Below are positions 9,658-18,400 of a stretch of 48,794 nucleotides of DNA, piece by piece. The stretch comes from an uncultured Lachnospiraceae bacterium (GTDB lineage Bacteria; Bacillota; Clostridia; Lachnospirales; Lachnospiraceae), in NCBI GenBank assembly GCA_900551235.1, contig URUU01000012.1, forward strand, positions 1 through 48,794, read 5' to 3'. A model generated the notes under the pieces. That model was not told the DNA's origin, did not search any database, and saw only the letters and a program-made list of their open reading frames with translations. Positions within the stretch are counted from its first letter, which is position 1. Every line of letters starts with the position of its first letter. The position numbers and the translations under genes are program-made.

Positions 9658-9704
9658 ACAAAACAGGCCAGATGATAAAATTTTTGTCATCTGACCTGTT
9701 TTGT
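9658..9704 (-). terminator. Terminator after the TIM-barrel-like gene
   Basis: Arms ACAAAACAGG and CCTGTTTTGT (9658-9667, 9695-9704) continue after one mismatch into CAGATGA/TCATCTG, 17 pairs in all, and end in TTTTGT on the minus strand. It lies about 45 bases beyond the stop at 9748. Confidence 0.85.
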
Positions 9705-9747
9705 AAGTGTTTCTGTTATTCTTTTATAAGGCACTGCCGCATATGCC

Positions 9748-10674
9748 TCATCTGCGTATGGACTGTGCCATTCTGTGATACTGATGACGGATGCCACGGA
9801 TCGTTGTCCCATATGCCATAATGTTTTCCGGCAGTGCCATACCTACATACCCGGAATCACCGATATGGTGGATATCTGTACCTGCCATCTTACATTCAAG
9901 AGCAATCCGCCTGATCGTATCCACATCCGAACCTTCCTGAGAAGTGCCGACCGATGTAATAGTAAGTTTTCCAAGACTGTGAGCATAACTGATCAGACTG
10001 CGCACATATTCCGTTGTGATGCCCGGCACGGTTCCCGGTGCCGGAAGAAGGATAATATCTGCCCCTGCTTCTGCAAACTGACGGATATCTTCTTTTGTAA
10101 TAATATTCTCTCCGCCTTCTCCTATGATACCGGAAGCATGCATTTTTCCTGCTGCCAGCATGATTTTATCCCCTACTGCTTCTGAGATTGCTTTCAGAGA
10201 AGCGATGATTGCCGGATTGCTTACTCCATTGCCCGGATTTCCGGTTAATACGAGCAGATCTACTCCCATTTTTTCAGCCAGTACTGCATTTTCTACTGTA
10301 GCATAACGGCCGGCACTCATCTCCCAGAGCGTTTCTTTGTTATCCGAAGCATAATTTTCTTCTACCGGTTCCAGATTAATGCCAACCATACGTCCCGTCA
10401 GGCGCTTCACCTCACGTACCGTTTCTTCTTTTTCCACTTCCGGAAGTGCCATAATCTTTGGATTCTGTACATCAAACATATTGAGCAGGATCAGATCTGC
10501 TCCCATCGATGCCGCAAATTCCGCATTCGTCACATCAGTCAGCAGCGGGATGGTAATCCCTATCGTCTCGCTTGCAAGAACTCTCCCCTCACTCCCTGCG
10601 ATCGCTTCTATCAATTCTTTCCTGGTTGCATGTGTCATTTCTTCTGCTGTCATATTTAAAATGCGTTTTGCCAT
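9748..10674 (-). CDS. Uncharacterised TIM-barrel-like protein
   Basis: A 308-residue soluble protein that I cannot assign to a characterised family. The pattern of alternating strands and glycine-rich loops (MGADLILLNMF, MVGINLEP, GVDLLVLTGNPGNGVSN, DKIMLAAGKMH, AGADIILLPAPGTVPG, LTITSVGTSQEGSD, GTDIHHIGDSGY) reads as a beta/alpha barrel; GNPGNGVS and the PAPGTVPG loop are plausible phosphate-binding loops. I believe it belongs to a conserved Firmicutes family known only by a DUF name (DUF7916-like), but this is from memory. Start supported by AAAGGAAA. It has its own promoter and terminator, so its neighbours give no hint of function. Confidence 0.6.
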   Translation of the reverse strand: MAKRILNMTAEEMTHATRKELIEAIAGSEGRVLASETIGITIPLLTDVTNAEFAASMGADLILLNMFDVQNPKIMALPEVEKEETVREVKRLTGRMVGINLEPVEENYASDNKETLWEMSAGRYATVENAVLAEKMGVDLLVLTGNPGNGVSNPAIIASLKAISEAVGDKIMLAAGKMHASGIIGEGGENIITKEDIRQFAEAGADIILLPAPGTVPGITTEYVRSLISYAHSLGKLTITSVGTSQEGSDVDTIRRIALECKMAGTDIHHIGDSGYVGMALPENIMAYGTTIRGIRHQYHRMAQSIRR

Positions 10675-10692
10675 AGTCTATTTCCTTTCTTT

Positions 10693-10721
10693 TTTATATT
10701 TGCTTATCTCTCTGTACACAA
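10693..10721 (-). promoter_or_regulatory. Promoter of the TIM-barrel-like gene
   Basis: TTGTGT (10721-10716), 17-base spacer, TATAAA (10698-10693), placed between the prfB terminator and the start codon at 10674. Confidence 0.5.
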
Positions 10722-10728
10722 ATCAGAA

Positions 10729-10754
10729 GAAAATCTGCCCTTAGACAGATTTTC
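10729..10754 (-). terminator. Terminator of prfB
   Basis: Perfect 9-bp arms GAAAATCTG / CAGATTTTC (10729-10737, 10746-10754), 8-base loop; the downstream arm ends in TTTTCTTC on the minus strand. It lies 27 bases after the RF2 stop. Confidence 0.7.
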
Positions 10755-10780
10755 CTCTCCTGCTTGCTGTTTATTTGCTT

Positions 10781-11921
10781 TTATTCCGGAATATCGCCTG
10801 CTTCTCCGGACGATTCTCCCAGTGTGATCCATTTCAGATATGCATTGATAAACAGATCAATGCTTCCATCCATAACGCTGTCTACATTCCCGGTCTCGGC
10901 GTTCGTCCGATGATCTTTTACCATCGTATACGGCTGCATAACATAAGAACGTATCTGATTGCCCCAGCCAATTTCTTTTACCTCGCCCCGGATACCGGAC
11001 AGTTTTTCTGCGTTTTCCTGCTGCTGCAGCAAATACAGTTTTGCTTTCAGCATCTGCATCGCTTTGTCTTTGTTCATATGCTGTGAACGCTCGTTCTGGC
11101 ACTGTACAACAATATTGGTTGGCAGATGTGTAATGCGAATTGCCGAAGAAGTTTTGTTGATATGCTGACCGCCGGCCCCGCTGGAACGATACGTGTCAAT
11201 ACGCAGGTCTTCATCCCTGATCTCAATATCAATCTCTTCCTCAATATCCGGCATAACATCACAGGATACAAACGAAGTCTGTCTCTTGCCCGCCGCATTG
11301 AACGGAGAGATACGTACCAGCCGGTGCACACCTTTTTCAGATTTCAGATAACCATAGGCATTCTCGCCGTTTACCTGGAAAGTAACCGATTTGATACCTG
11401 CTTCATCTCCATCCAGATAATCCAGAACTTCAACGGCAAACCCATGCTTGTCCGCCCATCTGGTATACATGCGGTAAAGCATGCCTGCCCAGTCACAGGA
11501 TTCGGTGCCTCCGGCACCTGCATGAAGTGTGACGATTGCATTGTCTTTATCATATTCTCCGGATAACAGTGTCTTTATGCGGATATCCTCATAAGTTGTT
11601 TTGAAATCATCGAGCAATTCCTGAATCTCCGGTATCAGAGATTCGTCATTTTCCTCTGCTGCCATCTCAATGAGTGTCTCAATTTCATCAAACTCATCTT
11701 TCAGTTTTGCATAAATGGCGATATCGTCTTTCATGCTTTTTAAATTTTTCATGGACTCCTGTGATTTTTCCGGGTTATCCCAGAAATCGGGAGCCTCCAT
11801 TTCTCTTTCTAATTCCTGGATACGCTGTTCTTTGTTAGCCAGGTCAAAGTGAATCCCTCACTTCCACTAATGGTTTCTTAAATGTATTTAATTCGTATTT
11901 AAACTGATCTAATTCAACCAT
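10781..11921 (-). CDS. prfB: Peptide chain release factor 2 (programmed +1 frameshift)
   Basis: RF2 releases nascent chains at UGA and UAA. The gene is in two frames: ATG at 11921 (ribosome site GAGGTG) reads 25 codons to CTT TGA, then continues in the +1 frame from 11845 for 354 more residues to the stop at 10781, giving a 379-residue product. The downstream part has the RF2 stop-recognition tripeptide SPF (VRISPFNAAG) and the catalytic GGQ (SSGAGGQHINKTSS). The in-frame UGA at codon 26 is the classic self-regulating switch, so this is not a pseudogene. A 41-base gap follows the secA stop; cotranscription with secA is likely. The gene ends at a clear terminator. Confidence 0.97.
11844..11859 (-). 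promoter_or_regulatory. RF2 programmed frameshift site
   Basis: The minus strand reads GAGGGATTCACTTTGAC: an internal Shine-Dalgarno-like GAGGGA (11859-11854), then CTT (11849-11847) and the UGA stop (11846-11844) followed by C. This is the conserved RF2 layout: when RF2 is scarce the ribosome pauses at UGA and slips +1 on CUU. Confidence 0.93.
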
Positions 11922-11962
11922 TTGCTTCACCTCTTTCTTTTTTGATTTTAACAATGTCGGAT

Positions 11963-14524
11963 TTATTTTTTTCTTCCGCAGCACTGCTTGTATTTCTTTC
12001 CGCTTCCACATGGGCACGGATCATTCGGATAAACCTTCTTTTCTTCACGTTTCTGCGGTGCATTCTGCATGGAGTCGTCCTTGTTTGTTCCTGTTACTTT
12101 TGCAACCTCTTCACGTTCTACTTTCTGTTCCAGACTTACATGGTACAGAAGTTTCAATGTATCTTCCTGAATCGCAGCAGACATAGCATCAAACATCTCA
12201 TATGCACTCATTTTGTACTCTACCAGCGGATCTTTCTGTCCATATGCCTGCAGACCGATTCCCTGACGAAGCTGATCCATATCATCGATATGATCCATCC
12301 ATTTTCTGTCGATTACTTTCAGAAGAATAACGCGCTCCAGTTCACGGATCTGTTCCGGCTCCTGGAACTCTGCTTCTTTCATTTCATAGAGTTTTACTGC
12401 CTGCTCTTTGAGTATCTGTTTTAACTCATTTTTCTTCATTTTTTCAGTGATCTCAATCTTCTGCAGCGGAATGATCGGAATCAGAAGTCCGTTCAGTTCC
12501 TGCATATTCCAGTCTGAAGTATCCTGATCATCGGAAATACACATATCAACGGTATTGTCAACAATATCTGTAATCATCTTGAAGATGGAATCACGCATGC
12601 TCTCTCCATCCAGTACACGGCGGCGCTCTTTGTAAATGATTTCACGCTGCTCATTATTAACCTGGTCATATTCCAGAAGATTCTTACGGATACCGTAGTT
12701 GTTTCCTTCAATCTTCATCTGTGCTTTCTCGATTGCACTGGATAACATCTTATGCTCAATCTGTTCATTCTCCGCAACACCAAGAGATTTGAAGATACTC
12801 ATCAGACGTTCCGAACCGAACAGGCGCATCAGATCATCTTCCAGGGAAATGTAAAATCTGGATTCTCCCGGATCTCCCTGTCGTCCGGAACGGCCACGAA
12901 GCTGATTGTCGATACGTCTGGACTCATGACGCTCCGTACCGATGATCTTCAGACCGCCGGCTGCTTTTGCCTCATCATCCAGCTTGATATCTGTACCACG
13001 GCCTGCCATGTTGGTTGCGATCGTAACTGCTCCATGACGTCCTGCTTCTGCTACGATCTCTGCCTCCAGTTCATGGAATTTGGCATTAAGGACTTTGTGC
13101 TGAATACCACGTCTCTTTAACATGCCGCTCAGAAGTTCGGATGTCTCGATGGTGATCGTACCAACCAGAACCGGCTGTCCTTTTTCATGTGCTTTTTCAA
13201 TTTCATCCACAACTGCTTGAAATTTTTCTTTTTTGGTCATATATACCGCATCATCCAGGTCTTTACGGATAACTGGTCTGTTGGTAGGAATCTCTACTAC
13301 GTCCATTCCGTAAATATCACGGAACTCTTTTTCTTCTGTAAGAGCAGTACCTGTCATACCAGCTTTTTTCTTGTATTTGTTGAAAAAGTTCTGGAATGTG
13401 ATCGTAGCAAGTGTCTTGCTTTCACGTTTTACTTTTACATGTTCTTTTGCTTCAATTGCCTGATGCAGGCCATCCGAATAGCGTCGTCCCGGCATGATAC
13501 GTCCGGTAAATTCATCTACAATCAGTACTTCATCGTCTTTTACTACATAATCCTGATCGCGGTGCATCAGACTGTGTGCGCGCAGAGCAAGGTTGATGTT
13601 GTGCTGGATCTCCAGATTTTCCGGATCAGAAAGGTTGTCGATCTGGAAAAATTTTTCTACTTTCCTGACACCGTCCTGTGTCAGTGTTACGACTTTATCT
13701 TTTTCATTGACAATATAATCTCCGGTCTCAGTGATCTCTTCGCCCATGATCGCAGTCATTTTCGTCACTTCACCGCTGGCTTCACCACGCTCCAACTGTT
13801 TTGCGAGAATATCGCAGACTTCATAGAGTTTTGTGGATTTGCCGCTCTGACCGGAAATGATCAGCGGGGTACGTGCCTCATCGATCAGAACCGAGTCTAC
13901 CTCATCGATGATCGCATAATGCAGGTCACGCTGGACAAGCTGTTCTTTATAAATGACCATGTTATCACGCAGGTAGTCAAAACCGTCCTCATTGTTCGTA
14001 ATATAAGTAATATCGCAGTTATACTGTTTCCGTCTTTCTTCGCTGTCCATGGAATTCAGTACACATCCAACGGTCAGTCCAAGGAACTCATGTACTTTTC
14101 CCATCCATTCAGAGTCTCGATGTGCCAGATAATCATTGACGGTTACTACATGGACTCCTTTTCCTTCCAGTGCATTCAGATAAGCCGGCAGTGTGGAAAC
14201 CAGTGTTTTACCTTCACCGGTTCTCATCTCTGCGATACGTCCCTGATGAAGAATAATACCACCGATCAACTGTACTCTGTAATGCTCCATATTTAGCACA
14301 CGCCTTGCCGACTCTCGAACGGTCGCATAAGCCTCCGGCAGAAGATCATCCAGAGTCTCTCCTTCTTCCAGTCTCTTTTTGTATTCTGTCGTCTTGGCGC
14401 GCAGTTCCTCATCGGAGAGTTCTATCATCGTCGGACGCAGGCTCTCTATCTTTTCAACCAATGGCATAATTCGCTTTACTTCACGTTCACTGTGCGTACC
14501 GAACATTTTCTCAAACAAATTCAT
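11963..14524 (-). CDS. secA: Preprotein translocase ATPase SecA
   Basis: SecA drives secretory proteins through SecYEG. The 853 residues carry the Walker A MRTGEGKTLVS near residue 100, the DEVD Walker B (IIDEVDSVLIDEART), the preprotein cross-linking domain, helicase motifs such as TIATNMAGRGTDI and RGRSGRQGDPG, and a complete C-terminal zinc motif DPCPCGSGKKYKQCC that binds SecB or the ribosome. It has its own promoter and lies upstream of prfB in the same direction. Confidence 0.98.
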   Translation of the reverse strand: MNLFEKMFGTHSEREVKRIMPLVEKIESLRPTMIELSDEELRAKTTEYKKRLEEGETLDDLLPEAYATVRESARRVLNMEHYRVQLIGGIILHQGRIAEMRTGEGKTLVSTLPAYLNALEGKGVHVVTVNDYLAHRDSEWMGKVHEFLGLTVGCVLNSMDSEERRKQYNCDITYITNNEDGFDYLRDNMVIYKEQLVQRDLHYAIIDEVDSVLIDEARTPLIISGQSGKSTKLYEVCDILAKQLERGEASGEVTKMTAIMGEEITETGDYIVNEKDKVVTLTQDGVRKVEKFFQIDNLSDPENLEIQHNINLALRAHSLMHRDQDYVVKDDEVLIVDEFTGRIMPGRRYSDGLHQAIEAKEHVKVKRESKTLATITFQNFFNKYKKKAGMTGTALTEEKEFRDIYGMDVVEIPTNRPVIRKDLDDAVYMTKKEKFQAVVDEIEKAHEKGQPVLVGTITIETSELLSGMLKRRGIQHKVLNAKFHELEAEIVAEAGRHGAVTIATNMAGRGTDIKLDDEAKAAGGLKIIGTERHESRRIDNQLRGRSGRQGDPGESRFYISLEDDLMRLFGSERLMSIFKSLGVAENEQIEHKMLSSAIEKAQMKIEGNNYGIRKNLLEYDQVNNEQREIIYKERRRVLDGESMRDSIFKMITDIVDNTVDMCISDDQDTSDWNMQELNGLLIPIIPLQKIEITEKMKKNELKQILKEQAVKLYEMKEAEFQEPEQIRELERVILLKVIDRKWMDHIDDMDQLRQGIGLQAYGQKDPLVEYKMSAYEMFDAMSAAIQEDTLKLLYHVSLEQKVEREEVAKVTGTNKDDSMQNAPQKREEKKVYPNDPCPCGSGKKYKQCCGRKK

Positions 14525-14625
14525 CGTCTATTTTCTCCTATACTATCAAATGATATTGGGCTAAAAATCCTTTTACCCTGAAATGATGTCTGAATCATCA
14601 CATTACTTACCCTAAAAACATTTCC

Positions 14626-14654
14626 ATTCTAACACTTTCTCTTATCATAGACAA
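14626..14654 (-). promoter_or_regulatory. secA promoter
   Basis: TTGTCT (14654-14649), 17-base spacer, TAGAAT (14631-14626) with a TG extension. The leader is about 95 bases long. Confidence 0.65.
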
Positions 14655-14701
14655 TTAAAATTTTGTAAATAACCTATGAACATCCCAAAACCATGGTAAA
14701 A

Positions 14702-14764
14702 AACTGCCGCAGCAATGCGCTCAGCCCAAAAATCTACAGCCAAACTCTGCATCCTGCGGCAGTT
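14702..14764 (-). terminator. Terminator of hpf
   Basis: Perfect 11-bp arms AACTGCCGCAG (14702-14712) and CTGCGGCAGTT (14754-14764) with a long 41-base loop, followed on the minus strand by a run of six T. It lies 45 bases beyond the hpf stop. The loop is long for a terminator but the GC-rich arm plus T-run is convincing. Confidence 0.8.
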
Positions 14765-14809
14765 CTCTACTCTTCTTTCTGAATCTTAGTCATTTATATT
14801 GCTGCTATC

Positions 14810-15340
14810 TCAGCACTCCGGTTCAATCAATCCGTAAGTATTTCCTTTTCTCTTGTATACCACATTTACCTCATCGGTATCTGCATTGCGGAATACAAAG
14901 AAACTATGTCCCAGCAGTTCCATCTGTACACAGGCATCTTCCGGAAACATCGGTTTCATGCCAAACTGTTTTGTACGGATGATCTTTACTTCCTCTTCTT
15001 CTCCTTCGTTTTCTTTTTCAATAAATTCTTTGCGAAGGTTTCCGCCGTCTTTATGTTTTCCGATAATCTTTGTCTTATATTTGCGAAGCTGTCTTTCGAT
15101 CACCTCTTCTACGAGATCTATGGAAACATACATATCATTGCTTACCTGTTCGGAACGGATGATATTTCCTTTTACCGGAATCGTTACTTCAATTTTCTGT
15201 CTTTCTTTTTCCACGCTCAAAGTTACAATAATCTCTGTCTCAGGAGTGAAATATTTTTCCAGCTTTCCAAGCTTATCAGTGACCGCACTTCTTAACCCCT
15301 CTGTCACTTCAATATTTTTTCCACGAATTGTAAAACGCAT
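14810..15340 (-). CDS. hpf: Ribosome hibernation promoting factor, long form
   Basis: Long HPF dimerises 70S ribosomes into inactive 100S particles in stationary phase. The 176-residue product has the N-terminal S30AE domain (MRFTIRGKNIEVTEGLRSAVTDKL, residues 1-95), a charged linker, and the C-terminal dimerisation domain (KPMFPEDACVQMELLGHSFF, about 125-176). The start at 15340 is chosen because AAAGGAG precedes it by nine bases; an in-frame ATG 23 codons upstream lies almost on the -10 box and has no ribosome site. Monocistronic, with a strong promoter and terminator. Confidence 0.96.
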   Translation of the reverse strand: MRFTIRGKNIEVTEGLRSAVTDKLGKLEKYFTPETEIIVTLSVEKERQKIEVTIPVKGNIIRSEQVSNDMYVSIDLVEEVIERQLRKYKTKIIGKHKDGGNLRKEFIEKENEGEEEEVKIIRTKQFGMKPMFPEDACVQMELLGHSFFVFRNADTDEVNVVYKRKGNTYGLIEPEC

Positions 15341-15368
15341 GATACCCAACTCCTTTGCATCTATATTT

Positions 15369-15420
15369 GCAGTTGAAACTGCTATGACAGTATTATAGCA
15401 ATTTTCCACAATATTTTCAA
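15369..15420 (-). promoter_or_regulatory. hpf promoter and leader palindrome
   Basis: TTGAAA (15420-15415), 17-base spacer, perfect TATAAT (15397-15392). The early leader has a GCAGTT-2-AACTGC palindrome (15369-15382) that could be an mRNA hairpin or an operator. Confidence 0.75.
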
Positions 15421-15467
15421 TCTTTTTTACAAAGTTTTTAGTTTTTTTGTAACAGTTCGCTCATACG

Positions 15468-16295
15468 TCAGATATTCAAAACGCTTCCCGTCATGCGGCA
15501 AGTATCAGAATCCGCTGCTGAATGTCTGCATATCTGCAGAACTTTCTCATATTCCATCATCCCGCCAAAGAGATCCAGCGCACTTCCAATCGTCACATCA
15601 ACCTGATTCTGTCCAAGTTCTTTCAGTTTCATAAGATCCCGAAAACTTCCCACGCCTCCGGCATAAGTAACCGGAAGCTGTTTCCAGTTTCCGAGCATTT
15701 TGACCAGTTCTGTTTCGATACCGGAAGCTTTCCCTTCTACGTCTACCGCATGGATCAGAAATTCATCACAGTACCCTGCCAGCTTGTCCAGTACAGAAAC
15801 ATCCAATCTTACACTGGTAAATTTCTGCCAGCGATCTGTTACAATGTAATAATCCCCTTCTTTCTGACGACAGCTCAGATCCAGCACCAGATGTTTTTTT
15901 CCGATTTTTTTCAGCAGTTTTTTCAGATTTTCTTCCTGAAATCTCCCATCGCGGAAGACAAAACTGGTAACGATCACATGAGAAGCTCCTGCAGCTAAAA
16001 ATTCCTTTGCATTTTCATCTGTAATACCACCCCCGACCTGCAGACCTCCCGGATAGGTTTGAAGTGCCAGCTTTGCCTGTTCCTTCGTTTTCTGATACCA
16101 TGGTGAATCTTTCGCATTCAACAGGATCACATGTCCTCCCAAAACACCGTCTTTCCGGTATTTTTCCGCAAAAAAAGCAGCATCCTGCTCAGATACAAAA
16201 TTTTCTTTCGCCTGATCCCCTTCGTCTTTCAGGCTGCCGCCAACAATTTGTTTTACTTTTCCATTATGTATATCAATACATGGCCGAAATCTCAT
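15468..16295 (-). CDS. hisA: ProFAR isomerase HisA, eukaryote (His6) type
   Basis: Catalyses the Amadori isomerisation of ProFAR to PRFAR, step four of histidine synthesis. The 275 residues begin MRFRPCIDIHNGKVKQIVGG, which resembles fungal/plant His6 (CIDLHNGEVKQIVGG) rather than the usual bacterial HisA (PAIDLxxGxxVRL). Barrel motifs follow: GLQVGGGITDENAKEFL, HLVLDLSCRQ, FLIHAVDVEGKASGIE and VTYAGGVGS. Start set by AAGAGGAT before 16295; the longer in-frame reading to 16457 overlaps the promoter. It stands alone with its own promoter, away from other his genes except hisC at 31540-32604. Confidence 0.92.
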   Translation of the reverse strand: MRFRPCIDIHNGKVKQIVGGSLKDEGDQAKENFVSEQDAAFFAEKYRKDGVLGGHVILLNAKDSPWYQKTKEQAKLALQTYPGGLQVGGGITDENAKEFLAAGASHVIVTSFVFRDGRFQEENLKKLLKKIGKKHLVLDLSCRQKEGDYYIVTDRWQKFTSVRLDVSVLDKLAGYCDEFLIHAVDVEGKASGIETELVKMLGNWKQLPVTYAGGVGSFRDLMKLKELGQNQVDVTIGSALDLFGGMMEYEKVLQICRHSAADSDTCRMTGSVLNI

Positions 16296-16346
16296 TTGGC
16301 TTATCCTCTTTTCTTCCTCTGTAATTTCAGATACTTTCCTCTGACC

Positions 16347-16375
16347 ATTATAGAAAATTCCATTTCTTTTGTCCA
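16347..16375 (-). promoter_or_regulatory. hisA promoter
   Basis: TGGACA (16375-16370), 17-base spacer, perfect TATAAT (16352-16347): 11 of 12 consensus bases. The leader of about 45 bases leaves no room for a T-box. Confidence 0.8.
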
Positions 16376-16455
16376 GCGTAACCTTTCCCCTGAAGCTCTG
16401 CGGGCTGCTGCAGGATCCGAATACTTCCTGTCTTTTGGATTCCTGCACATCCCAC

Positions 16456-16487
16456 ATGATAGTTTTTCAGAATCAAAAACGTATCAT
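16456..16487 (-). terminator. Hairpin at the end of the lipoprotein gene
   Basis: ATGATA-GTTTTT and AAAAAC-g-TATCAT arms with a 7-base loop overlap the stop of the lipoprotein gene. There is no T-run after it on the minus strand, so it may be a 3' stabilising hairpin rather than a true terminator. Confidence 0.4.
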
Positions 16488-16846
16488 TCTTCCTCTGTTC
16501 TGTTCTCCTGTGTGTTCCCTGTACTCTCCCCGGTCAGGTCATCGACCGCATCTCCAACTGCATCTCCGGCATCTCTTACCACATTTCCGGCATCATCGAG
16601 AATTCCTCCTGTTCCATCTGTTTTTCGTCCTTGATTTGTTTCAGAATTCTTTTCCGTTGAGCGATTCTCTGCGTTCTGTCCGCTGCTTTCTTTTTGTGAT
16701 GCACTTTCTGTCTGTGCTGCACTTTCAGACTGCATATTGCTTTCTGTCTGCGTTGTCATAGATGTATTTCCCTTTCCGGAACATCCCGTTATTCCCATCA
16801 GGCAGAATGTCATGCCCAAAACTGCCAGTATTTTCCGTTTCTTCAT
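16484..16846 (-). CDS. Small low-complexity lipoprotein
   Basis: A 120-residue protein with a type II signal peptide: MKKRK, hydrophobic core, lipobox MGITGC with Cys22 as the lipidated residue. The mature part is Ser/Gln/Glu/Thr-rich up to about residue 78, then has a short amphipathic stretch GILDDAGNVVRDAGDAVGDAVDDL, a helical heptad-like repeat of D-A-(G/V), and an acidic tail. No known domain. AAAGGAG ribosome site. It follows the spoVAF-like gene by 76 bases, a pairing that hints at a spore-envelope role but does not prove it. Confidence 0.75.
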   Translation of the reverse strand: MKKRKILAVLGMTFCLMGITGCSGKGNTSMTTQTESNMQSESAAQTESASQKESSGQNAENRSTEKNSETNQGRKTDGTGGILDDAGNVVRDAGDAVGDAVDDLTGESTGNTQENRTEEE

Positions 16847-16922
16847 ATCTCTCGACTCCTTTTCTGTTCTTTTTATCGGAGCTTGCCGCTCTCAGTTCTA
16901 ATATGCATCTAAACTTCTTTTT

Positions 16923-18347
16923 TTATTCACTGTCATGTACTTCATAAGCGATCCTCTTTCGAAAGATTCTTCTTGCCAGTTGTTTCCTGTCAAACGGAAT
17001 CAGTGGATACAGATAACTCTTTCCGGAAACCGTGCGATTAAACAGCATACTCAGAAAACTTATCAGAATGCCTGCCATATAACCTGCAAGTCCGAATACC
17101 GCCGTCAAGATCAGGATCAGGATCCGCATAAACTTGAGTGCATACCCCAGTTCATAACTTGCCTGCGTATAATTTGCAATTGCAACAAATGCCATATACA
17201 GCATTGTTTCCGCATTAAACCATCCAGATTTGACTGCAAATTCCCCGACTACAAGACCTGCGATCACGCTCAGTGGTGTCGTCAGCATCCCCGGTGTATT
17301 GATCGCCGCCAGTTTTAAACCATCGATAGCAAATTCCAGAATCAGAAGCTGCGCAATCACCGGCACATAAACCTCTCCGCTGATCTGAATAAAAGAAAAT
17401 TCCGGCGGGATCCACTGCGGATTCTGCAAAAGCAGCAGCCAGCCCGGTGTCAGAAGCAGGGTAAGAAGTGCTATCGCAAGTCTGGTCAGCCGCAGATATG
17501 TCCCGGTCACCGGTGGGAAATAAAAATCATCTGCCTCTTCCATAACATCAAACATGGATACCGGAAGGATCATGACTGCCGGAGAATTATCTGTCAGCAA
17601 CACGATTTTCCCATCCAGAATCTCTGCTGCCGCTGTATCCGGACGTTCCGTATACTTAAACTTTGGAAACGGATTATACCATTTATGCGGATAAAGGCAC
17701 TCGGCAAGGCTTTCCTGATTCATGGCAAGCGAATCCGTCTTTATCCTTTCCATTCTGTCTTTCAACTGCTCCAGAAACTTCTGATCCACGCGGTCTTCCA
17801 TATATACCAGAACCACATCCGTGTGTGAAATCTTTCCTATACTTTTCATTTCCATGGACAACTGCGGACTTCTTATCCTTCTTCGTATCAGAGCGGTATT
17901 GGAAACTACGGTCTCTACAAAACCATCTCGCGGTCCGCGCAGTACCTTGTCTTTATCCGGCTCTTCCACACTGCGCATCGGATAAGTCCGACAGTCGATC
18001 GCAAAACACCTGGAATACCCATCAATAAAAAAGCACATAACACCGGAAAGTATCTGTGTCACGATCTGCTCACAGTCTTCTAAAAGTTCTACTTCAATAT
18101 AAGGCATTGCATCCCTGGACAGTTCCTCACTGTCTTCCGGCAGATCCTCCGGTGTCACAGAGTAAAAAAACTCCAGCAGTTTTTCTGCGATTGCCTCTTT
18201 TATAAATCCGTCAATAAAATAGTAGCATGCCCGCCTGTCTGCAATGCGTGTGCTTCTGCTGATAATGTCAAAATTTTTTTCAATCCTCAGCTTGTTCTGA
18301 AAGTATTTCTGATTTTCCTCCAGACTTGTCGATAGTTTCTTTCCCAC
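16923..18347 (-). CDS. spoVAF: SpoVAF-like GerA-family spore germination protein
   Basis: GerA/SpoVAF proteins are inner spore membrane subunits involved in germination. The 474 residues show a soluble N-terminal domain (LVSDNTALIRRRIRSP-type segment, here VVSNTALIRRRIRSPQLS near 150-167; EILDGKIVLLTDNSPAVMILP near 240-262) and a membrane C-terminal domain with about five helices (TPGWLLLLQNPQWIPPE, QLLILEFAIDGLKLAAINTPG, SVIAGLVVGEFAVKSGWFN). This fits SpoVAF better than nutrient-receptor A subunits because of its length and the DRRACYYFIDGFIKE start. Initiates at GTG, five bases after GAGGTG. No spoVAA-AE genes are adjacent, so it is an orphan copy. Confidence 0.85.
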   Translation of the reverse strand: MGKKLSTSLEENQKYFQNKLRIEKNFDIISRSTRIADRRACYYFIDGFIKEAIAEKLLEFFYSVTPEDLPEDSEELSRDAMPYIEVELLEDCEQIVTQILSGVMCFFIDGYSRCFAIDCRTYPMRSVEEPDKDKVLRGPRDGFVETVVSNTALIRRRIRSPQLSMEMKSIGKISHTDVVLVYMEDRVDQKFLEQLKDRMERIKTDSLAMNQESLAECLYPHKWYNPFPKFKYTERPDTAAAEILDGKIVLLTDNSPAVMILPVSMFDVMEEADDFYFPPVTGTYLRLTRLAIALLTLLLTPGWLLLLQNPQWIPPEFSFIQISGEVYVPVIAQLLILEFAIDGLKLAAINTPGMLTTPLSVIAGLVVGEFAVKSGWFNAETMLYMAFVAIANYTQASYELGYALKFMRILILILTAVFGLAGYMAGILISFLSMLFNRTVSGKSYLYPLIPFDRKQLARRIFRKRIAYEVHDSE

Positions 18348-18400
18348 ATTGTCACCTCACTTATTACTCACTATTCTGATTATCTCTCCTTTTTCTTGTT

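Noticed and set aside
10781..11921. prfB as a frameshifted pseudogene
   Set aside because: The interruption is the conserved CTT-TGA-C recoding site with upstream Shine-Dalgarno-like sequence; both parts match RF2.
13187..14296. 369-codon open frame on the plus strand inside secA
   Set aside because: Fully antisense to secA, no ribosome site, Cys/Phe-rich composition typical of a shadow frame.
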